From: Adiantum capillus-veneris
Taxonomy: Eukaryota; Streptophyta; Polypodiopsida; Polypodiales; Pteridaceae
NCBI GenBank assembly: GCA_014529385.2
Contig: CM043952.1
Coordinates: 63,228,870-63,292,869 of the forward strand
Reading direction: 5' to 3'
DNA length: 64,000 bases
Under the pieces are notes generated by a model. It saw only the letters and a list, made by a program, of their open reading frames with translations. It was not told where the DNA came from and did no database searches. A program made the translations under genes and the position numbers. This document shows positions 53,013 through 63,415 of this stretch, one piece after another. Position 1 is the first letter of the stretch, and each line of letters begins with the position of its first letter.

Positions 53013-53135
53013 GAAAGAGGGGAAGGGAACATGAGAGAGAGGAGAGGGAAGGAGCATACCTGGCTCTCCTTCCTCTCCTCGTGTATGTGTGTGTGTGTGT
53101 GGAGAAGAAAGAGAGAGAGAGAGAGAGAGAGGGAG
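52905..53135. repeat. Compound CT / GT / GA microsatellite cluster
   Basis: A CT-rich run (52905-52940), (TG)n (52953-52976), (GA)n (52977-53012), (GT)n (about 53082-53100) and (GA)n (53107-53131) follow one another. Open frames here are repeat artefacts. Confidence 0.92.
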
Positions 53136-53219
53136 AGCACGGGTTACCTTTGCTTGCTCGAGCGCCGAAAACTCAGATCTGAGTTTTTGGACGCTCTCGG
53201 TTATTTTTTTACCCCTGGC

Positions 53220-53340
53220 CGCGTCACTATGAGCGTCGCTAAGTTACAAGTAAACTAGCAACGCTCATAGCGACGCCGTGGGTTTTCACTTTTGAGCGTC
53301 GCACTGCGAGCATCGCTAATGTGAAGTACCTCTTGTAGTG
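53220..53340. repeat. CACTA right terminus and subterminal repeats
   Basis: GCGTCGCTA/TAGCGACGC-type words recur (53232, 53268, 53298, 53312 areas), and the block closes with ACCTCTTGTAGTG. It mirrors the left terminus, followed by target duplication AAA. Confidence 0.88.
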
Positions 53341-53343
53341 AAA

Positions 53344-53521
53344 TTCCATTAGTCCCGGAGTTGACCAAAGAGGTTTGTGCAAGATAGGCAAGACCAAATA
53401 GACCTTTTTTGATGGATGGCCTAGGGCCAAATCATTTTGAACTGAAATTGCCATTGTTTCTTAACGAATGAGACCCTCTATCTCTATTTAAAAGTAAGAT
53501 GAAGAGGAGGGAGTGGATCAG
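53344..53521. other. Host spacer between two transposons
   Basis: 178 bp of DNA continuous, before the insertions, with ...CTGCACCAAA on the left of CACTA and CACAAAGATATGGGGG on the right of gypsy-2. No gene. Confidence 0.6.
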
Positions 53522-54998
53522 TGTAACATTAACTTGTGTGTAGCGGAAAATAACATAGACATAGTGAGCATTTCATTAGAATAGATTCCTAATGAGCATA
53601 GCAAGAGTGCTTGGATGGAGAGAGCAACAAAGGCATAACACCTAGTTAGATAGGCATGAACAATACTTCAAAAAGAGAGAGAAATTAAGCTATTGACAAC
53701 AGTTGAGGACCGGATTTATATGGAGCCGTAGTCCCCTCTCCAAAAGGCTTTGTATTATAGGTTTCCCCGAGTCAAGGGAGACATTTTACAATACAATACT
53801 TTGTGTTCCTTCAATAACTTGCTGATGCAATGAAGATGGAAGCTTCAAGCACCAAGCTCACACTTGTAAAACACAACATCAATTCCCTTACGGTCTCATA
53901 CCCAAGACCTCACACACCTTCGAAGATGGTGAGAGCTAGCGGGGTATGAGAGTAGATCGAGAGGAAGAAGGAGTATTCTTACGAGAAAGAAGTATGTCTC
54001 CTCACATAATCACTCATAATAGCTTAGCATAGCTTAGTAATTAGCATGATACAGGAGATGAGTATGCATTGGAGCTTGGCTCTTGGTTGGATTTGCATCA
54101 CAAAGCCAAGATTTGTTGGTGTAGGCCTTCCTTCTCACAAGCCTGGAGTAGATGATGGGCTTTCCATTAAAGCTTGAGAAGGAGAGATAGTCTTCTTTAC
54201 TTCACACATGAGCTTGTGTGAGTGTGTAGGTGATAATGCCTTTTGCAAAATCACCCCCCCTCTCTCTTGGTCGACCCCTTTTGCTAATTGCACATGCTGG
54301 CATCCTATTGGACCCTGCAAAGCTTAGCCAATGATAATTAAGAAGCATAAGTGATAGCCTTGTGAAATGTGTCCCCCTTTCCCCTTTTGTGAGAGCTTTA
54401 GGTATTTAAATAATGCAATTAAACGCTCATTGAACCCCTTGGGAGACTGTCCAATAGTCTTCTAGAGAGCTTAATTTTTATTAGTTCTTTTATCAAGTGT
54501 TTTTAAATGAAGTAAACTAAATTTACTCTAGCCTAATTCTCATTGGTCCACCTCTATGGCAATCCAATAGGATTTGAATGCACCTTGGGGACAACTGGGC
54601 TAGGGAGCTAACATGTGTCCACTATGCCCTTTGTCTAAAGGAGCTTGCAAGAGTGTGTGTGCGTTTCTCTCTCATCCCCTACTAAAAGGGCTCGTCCCCT
54701 CAAGGATAGGGATGTGGGAAGAATTTTGAGTCTTTCCACAAGCATCCAATTTACCCTAAGCTTGACCATTGGACATAACCTTTGAATTTTGGAAGCTTAG
54801 CATTTTGGAAGTCTTAATGTGTGGAACCTTAGGGTCTTTGAAGCCCATTGATGCACATTGCTCTCTTGCAGATGGTGTGACCGGTCTACCAGCCTAACCA
54901 ATATTCTAGCCTTTTCTCCCCTCGTACTTCCCCATATTAAATGATCAGTTTAACATGAGAAAATCATTTAGGAGAATTAGATATTAGTTATTATGATA
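53522..54998 (-). repeat. 3' LTR of gypsy-2
   Basis: 1477 bp. On the plus strand it starts TGTAACATTAA and ends ATTATGATA (terminal CA mutated to TA). It retains a ~56 bp segment (CTTGGTCGACCCC...) absent from the partner LTR. Confidence 0.93.
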
Positions 54999-55374
54999 TT
55001 ACCTCTCTCTTGAAATCATAGTTGTCCTTGACTATGGGGTAGAGAAGATAAAGCCGAGTCATTAGTCCTTTTCCCAGCAGGTAGACGATCCCTATTTTAC
55101 CCTACGACATCGTTCCAGAATGGATGACTAATCCATTTGGCACTTGAGAGCCTAAGCTGCCGCAAGCATGTTTGTGCATTAGTCCTATCAATCTTCCATA
55201 GTAAAGTGACAAGGTCTACTTGGTGTTTGGAAGACGCCGTCTCCACAAACTTGATGCTAAGCATGCATACTTCTCAACATTTGTGCACAATAAAGAAAAA
55301 GAGAGTCTTAAAGACAAAAACTTTGTTCATTTTAAACATTTTTACATTTGCTTACTCTAGGGAAGCATTGTAAG
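54999..55374 (-). other. 3' untranslated region of gypsy-2
   Basis: The minus strand carries a CAAGAGAGAGGTAA purine tract next to the LTR, a candidate PPT. No gene. Confidence 0.5.
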
Positions 55375-56201
55375 CATTGCTGCAAGGGTCGACCTACTTC
55401 AGTAGGATTGACCTAAAAAGTGGCTACCATCAAATAAGGATAGTTGATCAAGACATTGTAAAGACCACATTTCGCACTATGTTTGGTCTTTACAAATACA
55501 TTGTCATACCTTTTGGCTTGACCAATGCACCAGCCACATTTAACCACTTGATGGAGAAGCTATTCAGGCCTCACCGAACCTTTACTGGAGTATTCTTTGA
55601 TGATATAATCATCTACTCTAATTTTCTAGATCACAAGCAACATCTCCAGGTAATATTTCAAGTCTTACAAGAGAATAAAATCTATATTATAAATTAAAAA
55701 AGTGAGTTTTTCTTACAAGAGATTCAGTATTTAGGTCATATTATCTCTCAAGATGGCATCCAAATGGTTTCCATCAAAGCTAGAGGTAATAAAAGGATGA
55801 CCTAATCCAAGGAATCTACATGAACTAAGAAGCTTTATTGGTATGTGTGCATACTATAGATGCTTCATAGAAAAGTTCTCACAAATCGCGGGACCATTAC
55901 ATGACCTAACAAAGAAAAACATTAGGTATACATGGTCTGCAACTTACATTGCCGGATCTCTCAAAGCGATTTGAGGTCCAATGTGACGCTTGTGGTGATT
56001 GCCTTGGAGTTGTTTTGCTCCAAGAAGGGCACGCCATAGCCTACAAAAGTCGAAGGCTTTACCCTGTTGAGCAAGCTCTAGGCATATATGAAAAGGAACT
56101 CCTCGCAGTTCTACATGCCTTAGACTCATGGAAGCACTATTTATTGGGGACTCCTTTCATTCTGCGGGTGGATTACCAAAGCCTTAAGTACTTCATGACG
56201 C
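55375..56201 (+). pseudogene. Inverted pol segment: RT C-terminal part and RNase H
   Basis: 55377-55697 starts abruptly at QGSTYFSRIDLKSGYHQIRI, and continues FGLTNAPATF and FFDDIIIYS (FDD catalytic). An in-frame stop follows at about 55695. 55949-56200 gives RFEVQCDACGDCLGVVLLQE, AIAYKSRRLYPVEQ, ELLAVLHALDSWKHYL and FILRVDYQSLKYFMT, the Ty3-type RNase H. The upstream half of RT is missing here and lies on the opposite strand at about 58905-59100. A solo-LTR-like insert follows. Confidence 0.88.
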
Positions 56202-57143
56202 TGCCAGGAGTTTTTTGGAGCAAGGGATTGCGCATATGTACATACACATGCATGGTGCATCAAATAAAGAATTGCCCATTTTTCAGAGCCAGGTGGTTAC
56301 GTGGGGCCCACATGTGTACAGGTAGGACAGGGTGTACATAGTGCATCGATTTTCACTATTACCAGTACCACTGTGTTTTTTCTACAATAAGGAGGAGTTG
56401 GTAGCGCGTAAAACTTCTCGAGGAAGCTATCCGCGGGCCGACGACATGAGGTAAGCAGGTGCGTCAGATGGCATCTAGTGGCGTCAGGAGGTCGAACGGG
56501 GTCAATACTTGCACGCGGATGAGTACGGACACAACGTGGATGTTTTCTTGTGATAATTATGCAGAGAGGTCATCATGAAGACCATATTTTGGGGCCACTT
56601 CATGTGGTGGCGGGATGCCTTATTGAAAAAAGTCGAGTGCCAGGTGTGCGGATGATGCAAAAAGGTGACAACTATGCACTGCGAGGTCAGTTTTTGGCCT
56701 GTTCGGGGTCCGTTTGAGGTCATCAAAAAGGCCAAGGGTGCCCAAGTAATAAAGATAAGTGTGGGAACTGAAAAAACAGAGAGAAGACCAGAAAAAACGT
56801 AGAGAAGAGAGGAGGAACAGCCGCACGTGTGTTTTTGGTGTTTTTGGAGCCTGTTTTGGCCCTAAACTACTCATTCGAGGTCGGATTTGAGCACTTTGAC
56901 ATTGTAGACAGGGGTTTTGGGCCGTTGCGGACGCGATGGCGCTGTCCATTTTGCCAAATTCCTCACTCTTTTCTTGTTGTTTTTCTGTGTAAGTTTCTCC
57001 TATGAGCGAAGTTTCTGCTCTAGTTTGTGATTGTATCTGGCTTATTTTACCCATATTGTGTGAGCTATTTGCCCCATTGGTGTTGGCCCAAGCTCAATTG
57101 TATCTAAACATCAGAAATTCTCCTCTTTTGAGCTGAGTTTTTT

Positions 57144-57182
<39 letters not shown>

Positions 57183-57359
57183 TGTGTGGAGTGGGCAAGT
57201 GGATAGTCTCTCTCCTCTCACTCCAGAGGTGTGTTCCCTGTCTCGGCCAGGTGTGTTGTCTAAGCCGAGTGGTGCCCCATAGTGTGTGTGTGTGTATCTT
57301 CCCAAGAGTGTGTGTTGGGTCGTTATAGAGGCGCTGTGTGTGTTTTCATCCCGCTCACA
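56202..57359. mobile_element. Solo-LTR-like insertion in RNase H
   Basis: 1158 bp separates KYFMT from TKLSEKQMM, which are normally adjacent in gypsy RNase H. The block begins TGCCAGGAG and ends CTCACA, flanked by ACGC on both sides (56198-56201, 57360-57363). It includes a (TG)n tract at about 57147-57181. No ORF of a known family. A solo LTR with a 4 bp (or 5 bp with one mismatch) duplication is the simplest reading; no partner copy exists in the window. Confidence 0.65.
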
Positions 57360-58900
57360 ACGCAGACCAAGCTCTCTGAAAAACAAATGATGTCGGAAAA
57401 TTTCCTTTTGCAATTTCATTTTCATATTGCTCACGTTGTTGGCAAGCATAATCAAATAGCCGATGCACTCTCAAGACGGCCGAGAGTGAATGTGGTTTCC
57501 ATAGCAACTCACAATGATCTATCTTCTATGATAGATGAGTACGCTATTGATCCCAATTTTAGAGATGTGATTTCAGCCCTTGCACTAGGGAAGAAAGAGG
57601 AACCATTTACCTTACAAGATGGTTATCTTCTGTATGGCAATAGACCATGCGTTACTAACTCACTATGTGAGAAAGTAATGTATGAATCTCATGCTCCTCC
57701 TTATGCAGGGCATAGAGGGATTCAGTCTACCCTAAAAGGGATAGAAACGTATTTCTATTGGCCTGCCACGAAAGAAAACACTACAAGAGTATGTTTCTAA
57801 ATGTGTGGTATGCCAAAAGACGAAGTTTGATAGAGGGAAGCAACCTAGATTGCTTCAACCTTTGCCAATCCCTAATTCACCATGGGAGAGCATATCCATG
57901 GATTTTATCTTTGGATTGCCTAAGTCTATCCATGGCAATACGGGAATATGGATGATAGTAGACAGGTTCAGCAAACAAGCTCATTTTATACTTGTAAAAA
58001 AGACTATCAAAACCCATCAAATGGCAACCCTCTTTATATCACAAATCTTCAAGTACCATGGCTTGCCAATGTCCATAGTGTCCGATAGAGATCCTAGAAT
58101 GGCCAGTAATTTTTGGAAAGGTCTCTTTGAGAATTAAAGGACAAATCTAAACTTCTCTTCGGCCTATCACCCTCAAATGGATGGCCAAAGTGAAATAGCT
58201 AACCTAACAATTCTTGATCTATTAAAAACCTATGTAATGGAAGTAGATCAAAGGTTCCTAATGGGAGAAGTACTTACCGTTAGTGGAGTATGCCTACAAT
58301 AATATTGTACATACCTCCATGGGTGAAGAACCTTTCGAGGTAATTGAGGGAAGATCCAAAAGTCCCCTGCTACTTAAGGTACACGAGAAGATCTTTGCTA
58401 CAGATGAGTATAGCCGAGACCTACAAGAATCTTTCCAAAAGATTAAGGATGCTATCTCTATCTCACAACAAAGTCAAAAGGTTGCTGCTAATAAGCACAG
58501 AAGAGCCCACGCCTTTAAATAAAGAAAATGATTGGGTCTTGCTGAAATTTTCCAAGGCTCGATTAAGGTACACAACGGGCAAAAATCCTACAAGACACCA
58601 AAAGTACTATACTAAACTATCAAAAAGGTACTATGATCCCTTTCAGATTCTTAGGCCGATCAATGAGATGGCCTATCAACTCAAGTTGCCCAGTCATTGG
58701 CACCTCAAGAATCAACTATTGAAGACCCACCGGAGATTGAGGACCAAGAAGAGGTGTTGCAATCCGAGTCCATTCTCCGACATGAAGACAAGGTATTGAG
58801 AGGCGGTAAGATTATCTAAGGGTATCTTATTAAGTTTAAGAACTATCCTTTTGAAAATGCTAGATGGATGCAAGGCATACAATTAAAGGATAACCTAAAC
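57360..58900 (+). pseudogene. Inverted pol segment: RNase H end, integrase, chromodomain
   Basis: 57367-57800 gives TKLSEKQMMSENFLLQFHFH, KHNQIADALSRRPR, then an integrase finger in which YESHAPPYAGHRG carries H-x6-H (the C-x2-C lies in the next frame, CVVCQKTKFD). 57805-58137 has SPWESISMDFIFGLP, VDRFSKQAHFI and a VSDRDPR box. The glutamate box follows in another frame (HPQMDGQSEIANL). 58520-58720 holds DWVLLKFSKARLRY, RYYDPFQILRPI and AYQLKLPSHW. 58755-58899 reads a chromodomain (HEDKVLRGGKII, one stop, YLIKFKNYPFENARW). Several frameshifts and stops are present, so it is dead. Confidence 0.85.
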
Positions 58901-58904
58901 CTTG

Positions 58905-59066
58905 TTATCAAATATGTCTTCCACCCATGGAATGGGAAACCTATACTTGATAATGATCCTATTTAGTGCTCTATAATCGACACACATATGATATGTGTCA
59001 TCTTTCCTTTGCACTAATAACATGGGTGAACAAAATGGAGACGAGCTAGGCCTAACCATGCCCTTC
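58905..59066 (-). pseudogene. RT N-terminal part of gypsy-2, left outside the inversion
   Basis: The minus strand reads EIMRQVHE, stop, VEKGMVRPSSSPFCSPMLLV, DDTYHMCVDYRALNR and RFPIPWVEDIFDN, then breaks off at about 58905. The natural continuation is the QGSTYFSRI box at 55377 on the plus strand, which pins one inversion breakpoint. Confidence 0.85.
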
Positions 59067-60266
59067 TCAACTCACTCGTGCACTTGCCGCATAATCTCCT
59101 ATTGTTAAACTTGAGATTGCATGGTCATGATTGTCTCGTTTAGGAGGTAGTTCACAAGGGATGTTGTCAATAAAAACATCTTGAAATCCCTTGAGAAAAT
59201 TGGATAACTCTGATTCCTTGTGATTGTTTATATTTTCTTTTGCTAAAGCATTAGGTTCATTTTGAGAATCTTTAACAAAAATCATGTACACAAAAATAGA
59301 GCTCTTTATTGACTTACTAAAAGCTTGCGTATGTACAATGGGTATGGTGTTACCCAACTCCTTAGCATCTATGTACATATCTTTTTTCCTGAACTTAAAG
59401 TAGATTTGCCTTTCAGGGAATTTAACATTGGCAGCCATGCGATCAAACCATGGTGCCCCTAGGATTACATCCTCGTGCTTGAGAGGAGAGATAAAGAAGT
59501 CCTCCTTGTCCACATAGCTTTGGACATGGAGCCTCAATTTCCCAATTAAGGGAGTGAGTGAAGCTTCTTGCCCCTTGAAAGCACCATCGGCAGGTAGGAC
59601 ATCTCCCATCTCATAGGCTTGGATGCCTAGCTTGGTGGCCAACTTTGTGGATATGAAATTGTGAGTAGAACCAGGGTCAAAGAGAATAAAAGCATCATGT
59701 TCTCTTACCTTTCCCCAAGCATGGCATAGAGGAGATCTTTTGTGGTGAGCATCCTCTTCTTGGATTTCGACCAAGGTAGCTCTAGGAGGCTCATTTCGTG
59801 TATTTTTGTGGGGACAAGCACGATAAGCATGACCTTGCTCCCCACACTTGAAACAGCGATTATCTTTACGATAATGCTCAAGCTCTTTAGGAGAGAGTTT
59901 ATTTTTGCCTTTATAAACTCCCTTCTCCTTAGCTTTGTTGTTATTGGCGTTGCCTTTAGGAGACTTTTGGACATTATCCTTCCCCTTGGGCTCATTATTA
60001 CGGTCCTTGTTCTTCGTGGGATTAAGATTTCTCTTAGCCCCTTGTTGGAAATTGATTCGTGAAGCCACCATGGTATGGTGTATAACCGCAGATATGGTGC
60101 GTGGCCTTTGGGAGTTATTATACTCCAGCATATCTTCAGTTAGACCCGCACAAATTTTTTGTTTTTGCTCTCCAAAATCCATCCTTTTGAAGACAGTGGC
60201 TTTGAGATGTAAGTCCCAAAACTTGTCTACATATTTGTGGATAGATTTGTTGGGAGAGAGCTTCAA
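59067..60266 (-). CDS. Gypsy-2 gag C-terminal part and protease
   Basis: A 399-residue open frame. KLSPNKSIHKYVDKFWDL begins the C-terminal capsid part. A Lys/Asn-rich linker and a CCHC knuckle (CFKCGEQGHAYRAC) follow. The protease is FILFDPGSTHNFISTKLA (D-P-G) with HEDVILGAPWFDRM and VKFPERQIYF. It ends LPPKRDNHDHAI and then leaves frame before RT. The frame lacks its N-terminus; it is a remnant of a longer gag-pol reading frame. Confidence 0.82.
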   Translation of the reverse strand: MKLSPNKSIHKYVDKFWDLHLKATVFKRMDFGEQKQKICAGLTEDMLEYNNSQRPRTISAVIHHTMVASRINFQQGAKRNLNPTKNKDRNNEPKGKDNVQKSPKGNANNNKAKEKGVYKGKNKLSPKELEHYRKDNRCFKCGEQGHAYRACPHKNTRNEPPRATLVEIQEEDAHHKRSPLCHAWGKVREHDAFILFDPGSTHNFISTKLATKLGIQAYEMGDVLPADGAFKGQEASLTPLIGKLRLHVQSYVDKEDFFISPLKHEDVILGAPWFDRMAANVKFPERQIYFKFRKKDMYIDAKELGNTIPIVHTQAFSKSIKSSIFVYMIFVKDSQNEPNALAKENINNHKESELSNFLKGFQDVFIDNIPCELPPKRDNHDHAISSLTIGDYAASARVS

Positions 60267-61329
60267 GCTTCGCCATTAGGTGAGTACTTTGTCTTTGGCA
60301 TCAGTAGCCAAAAACTGCTTCATGATGGAAGCTCTTAAAGCTTTCCATGTTCGTGGAGCTTCACCGTTTGCCCATAGGCTAGACCATCATTGCTTGGCAG
60401 AATTATAGCTACATGGCATAGCTTAGAGGAGTCCTTGAAGCCCTCATCTCCAAATGTCGCGTTGAATTGCTGAATAAGGCCAAGACTTTGTCTGTAGCAC
60501 CAAAGGTGCCATCATAGGTAAGGAAAGAGATGTTCTTTCCTCCCTCTTTGAACTTTTTGAGCTTGGACGACCTCTTCCACACACGGCATAGGATTTCCTA
60601 AGGCCTCTTCGTTTTGGTGGTTCGAAAGCTGCACCATCACTTTCTTCAGAAGAGGAAGAGTTTGAGGAGGATGGAGAAGAGGGTGACCTCTTTCTCGCCT
60701 TTTTCTTCCCTTGTTCCTCCTTGTCTGCACCATCACTTTCTTCATAAGAGGAAGAAGATGAAGAAGATGGAGAAGAGGGTGACCTCTTTCTTGCCTTTTT
60801 CTTCTCTTGTTTTCTATTGTCCCTCTTTGAATTATGGTGTGGAGAAGTGTGCGATGGTCTTCTCCATTTTGGGGGTGTTGGAGATGTTTTGACAATCGTC
60901 TTCGTGGAGCCATCTCCGCTGATGTGGCAGGAGACTCACTTCTTTCTCGTTCTTTTGGTGGGGGCTCTACCATTGAAACTTGAATTTCTCCTTTAAGAAG
61001 GAGATGCGTCGTCAAGTAGTAGATTTTTGAGCCCTTCGTACGGATCCTCTTCTTCCTCCCTTATCAGAGAGAGGCCTCTTTTGGAAGTCTCACAAGGAGG
61101 CTTCCTCAATACTCTCTCTTCTTGTGGGGAGTTTGGAGAATCCCATGAGCACATAGCTGTCGTTGCCCTTCACTTTGGAGGGATGGGTTGCCCATGGCTT
61201 GTTGAAGCCTAGAACAAGGTAATTAACAAGCATAGGGGCATCATTAGTAGCCTGTTCATTAGCAAAATCAAAGCTATCAACATTACTTTCACTCTCTTTA
61301 CTATTGTCAGCCATTCTAACAACTTTCAT
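60267..61329 (-). pseudogene. Gypsy-2 gag N-terminal part, broken
   Basis: The likely start is near 61329 (MKVVRMADNSKESES; 79 residues open). Downstream frames give two tandem copies of a basic/Ser-rich segment (KKKARKRSPSSPSSS...EESDGA; duplication of about 90 bp at 60645-60830), then VCGRGRP and FLTYDGTFGATDKVLAL. At least three frameshifts occur. PBS and 5' LTR lie upstream. Confidence 0.6.
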
Positions 61330-61716
61330 GTGTAGAATTTTTAAGCATAATTTGGCACTTCAAGCCCTAGTTGCTACTCCTCTTAACCCCTTTAGAAAAG
61401 AACTCAAGCTCTTGTACCCGTGGCTCAAATATCATTAATTTCAAGGAATAGAAGAGAGGGTCTTTGAACACCAAAACAGTACCGGCTCTTGTCAAGCTTC
61501 TAATAACTCAATAGTGGTTATGCCGTAGGCAAGCCCTGTAGGACTCCACTAATAAGACCATAGCTCTTGACGGTGATGCCCCGTTATCTACACCAAGAAG
61601 GCGCATTGCAAGGCTGACAAATCCCTATTCTACTTACTCAATTGCAATTAATAATACCAACCATTTATAGTCATCTTGAGGACCTCTCTTCTTGAGCAAG
61701 AAAAGAGAAACCTTGT

Positions 61717-61728
61717 GCTTTGATACCA
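61717..61728 (-). other. Primer binding site of gypsy-2, tRNA-Met-like
   Basis: The minus strand reads TGGTATCAAAGC one base from the 5' LTR, an 11/12 match to the common TGGTATCAGAGC. Confidence 0.85.
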
Positions 61729-61729
61729 A

Positions 61730-63172
61730 TGTAACATTTAATGGTCTAGTAACGTGTGTAGCAGAAAATAACATAGACATAGTGAGAATTTCATTGAAAT
61801 AGATTTCTAATGAGCATAGCAAGAGTGCTTGGATGGAGAGAGCAACAAAAGCATAACACCTAGTTAGATAGGCATGAACAATTCTTCAAAAAGAGAGAGA
61901 ATTAAGCTATTGACAACATTTGAGGACCGGATTTACATGGAGCCACGATCCCCCCTCCAAAAGGCTTTGTATTATAGGTTTCCCCCATCAAGGGAGACAT
62001 TTTACAATACAATACTTTGTATTCGTTCAATAACTTGTTGGTGCAATGAAGATGGAAGCTTCAAGACCAAGCTCACACTTGTAAAACACAACATCAATTC
62101 CCTTACGGTCTCATACCCAAGACCTCACACACCTTCAAAGATGGTGAGAGCTAGCGGGGTATGAGAGTAGATCGTGAGGAATAAGGAGTATTCTTACGAG
62201 AAAGAAGTCATAATAGCTTAGCATAGCTTAGTAATTAGCATGGTAGAGGAGATGAGCATGCATTGAAGCTTGGATCTTGGTTGGATTTGCATCACAAAGC
62301 CAAGATTTGTTGGTGTAGGTCTCCCTTCTCACAAGCTTGGAGTAGATGATGAGCTTTCCATTAAAGCTTGAGAAGGAGAGATATTCTTCTTCACTTCACA
62401 CATGAGCTTGTGTGAGTATGTAGGTGATAATGCCTTTTGCAAAAATCGGTCCCCCCCCCCTCTGCAAAGCTTAGCCAATGATAATTAAGAAGCATAAGTG
62501 ATAGCCTTGTGACATGTGTCCCCCTTTCCCCTTTTGTGAGAGCTTTAGGTATTTAAATAATGCAATTAAATTCTCATTGGACACCTTGGGAGACTGTCCA
62601 ATAGTCTTCTAGAGAGCTTAATTTCTATTGGTTCTTTTATCAAGGGTTTTTAAATGAATTAAACCAAATTTACTCTAGCCTAATTCTCATTGGTCCACCT
62701 CTATGGCCATCCAATAGGATTTGAATGCACCTTAGGGGCAATTGGGCTAAGGAGCTGACGCGTGTCCACTATGCCCTTTGTGTAAAGGGAGCTTCCAAGA
62801 GTGTGTGTGTGTGTGTGTTTCTCTCTCATCCCTTACTAAAAGGGCTCGCCCCCTCAAGGATAGGGATGTGGGAAGACTTTTGAGTCTTCCCACAAGCATC
62901 CAATTTACCCTAAGCTTGACCATTGGACATAATCATCGAATTTTGGAACCTTAGCATTTTGGAAGTCTTAATGGGCTGAATCTTAGGGTCTTTGAAGCCC
63001 ATTGATGCATATTGCTCTTTTGCAGATGGCCCACCCGTCGGATCCCTACTGTGACCGGTCTGCTAGCCTAACCAATATTCTAGCTTTTTCTCCTCTGGTA
63101 CTTTCCCCTAATAAATGATCAGTTTAACATGAGAAAATCATTTAGGAGAATTAGATATTAGTTATTATGACA
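61730..63172 (-). repeat. 5' LTR of gypsy-2
   Basis: 1443 bp, TGTCATAATAAC...AATGTTACA on the minus strand. Contains a poly(C) run (62451-62460) at a deletion point and an extra ~26 bp (CCCACCCGTCGGATCCC) near 63029 compared with the partner. Confidence 0.93.
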
Positions 63173-63177
63173 ATCAG

Positions 63178-63209
63178 CACAAAGATATGGGGGATCATTG
63201 AGGAGGAAA
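63178..63209 (+). other. Purine tract abutting an LTR
   Basis: GATATGGGGGATCATTGAGGAGGAAA precedes the LTR start. Its purine-rich final 9 bases (AGGAGGAAA) are PPT-like, as expected upstream of a 3' LTR. Confidence 0.45.
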
Positions 63210-63401
63210 TGTTGGGGTATAAAGCCCAATGTGGTCGCCCAGGTAAGTGGGCGGGCCACCAGGTATGTACACATATTCTTTTGTAAAAACCTAATAAGAA
63301 CTCACTATGCTCTACACATTGCAATAGAGCGAGTTCACCATATCGTCGTGCTCTTCTTCTCGCACTCTCTCTCGCGTCGCACTTCCGCTCGTACTCCTTC
63401 A
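63210..63401 (+). repeat. Short LTR (192 bp) of a further retroelement
   Basis: Starts TGTTGGGGTATAAAG and ends CTCCTTCA, immediately followed (two bases) by a tRNA-Met PBS, so it acts as a 5' LTR. The length suits a TRIM-type or small copia element. Its partner LTR is outside the window. Confidence 0.7.
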
Positions 63402-63403
63402 AC

Positions 63404-63415
63404 TGGTATCAGAGC
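63404..63415 (+). other. Primer binding site, initiator tRNA-Met
   Basis: TGGTATCAGAGC, perfect, two bases after the LTR. Confidence 0.85.

Larger units (their letters stand above)
41241..53340 (-). mobile_element. CACTA (En/Spm) DNA transposon, 12.1 kb, with nested copia
   Basis: The left end starts CACTACAAGAGGT and the right end closes with its reverse complement (ACCTCTTGTAGTG, ending 53340). Trinucleotide AAA flanks both ends (41238-41240 and 53341-53343), the 3 bp duplication diagnostic of CACTA. Subterminal regions are full of GCGTCGCTA/TAGCGACGC words. TNPD- and TNPA-type coding regions are on the minus strand. Excluding the copia insertion the element is about 6.9 kb. The transposase genes carry stops, so it is probably non-autonomous now, though its ends look intact. 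Confidence 0.95.
53522..63172 (-). mobile_element. Gypsy-2: chromovirus with inverted pol
   Basis: Direct LTRs 53522-54998 and 61730-63172 are flanked by perfect ATCAG (53517-53521 and 63173-63177). A tRNA-Met-like PBS at 61717-61728 sets the orientation as minus. Gag, protease and the RT N-terminal part are on the minus strand (61329-58905), but RT from the STYFSRIDLKSGYHQ box through RNase H, integrase and chromodomain is on the plus strand (55375-58900). The element therefore suffered an internal inversion after integration or was integrated from an inverted template. LTR identity is estimated at 95%. Confidence 0.93.

Noticed and set aside
57146..57328. Cys-Val repeat ORF
   Set aside because: Translation of a (TG)n tract.
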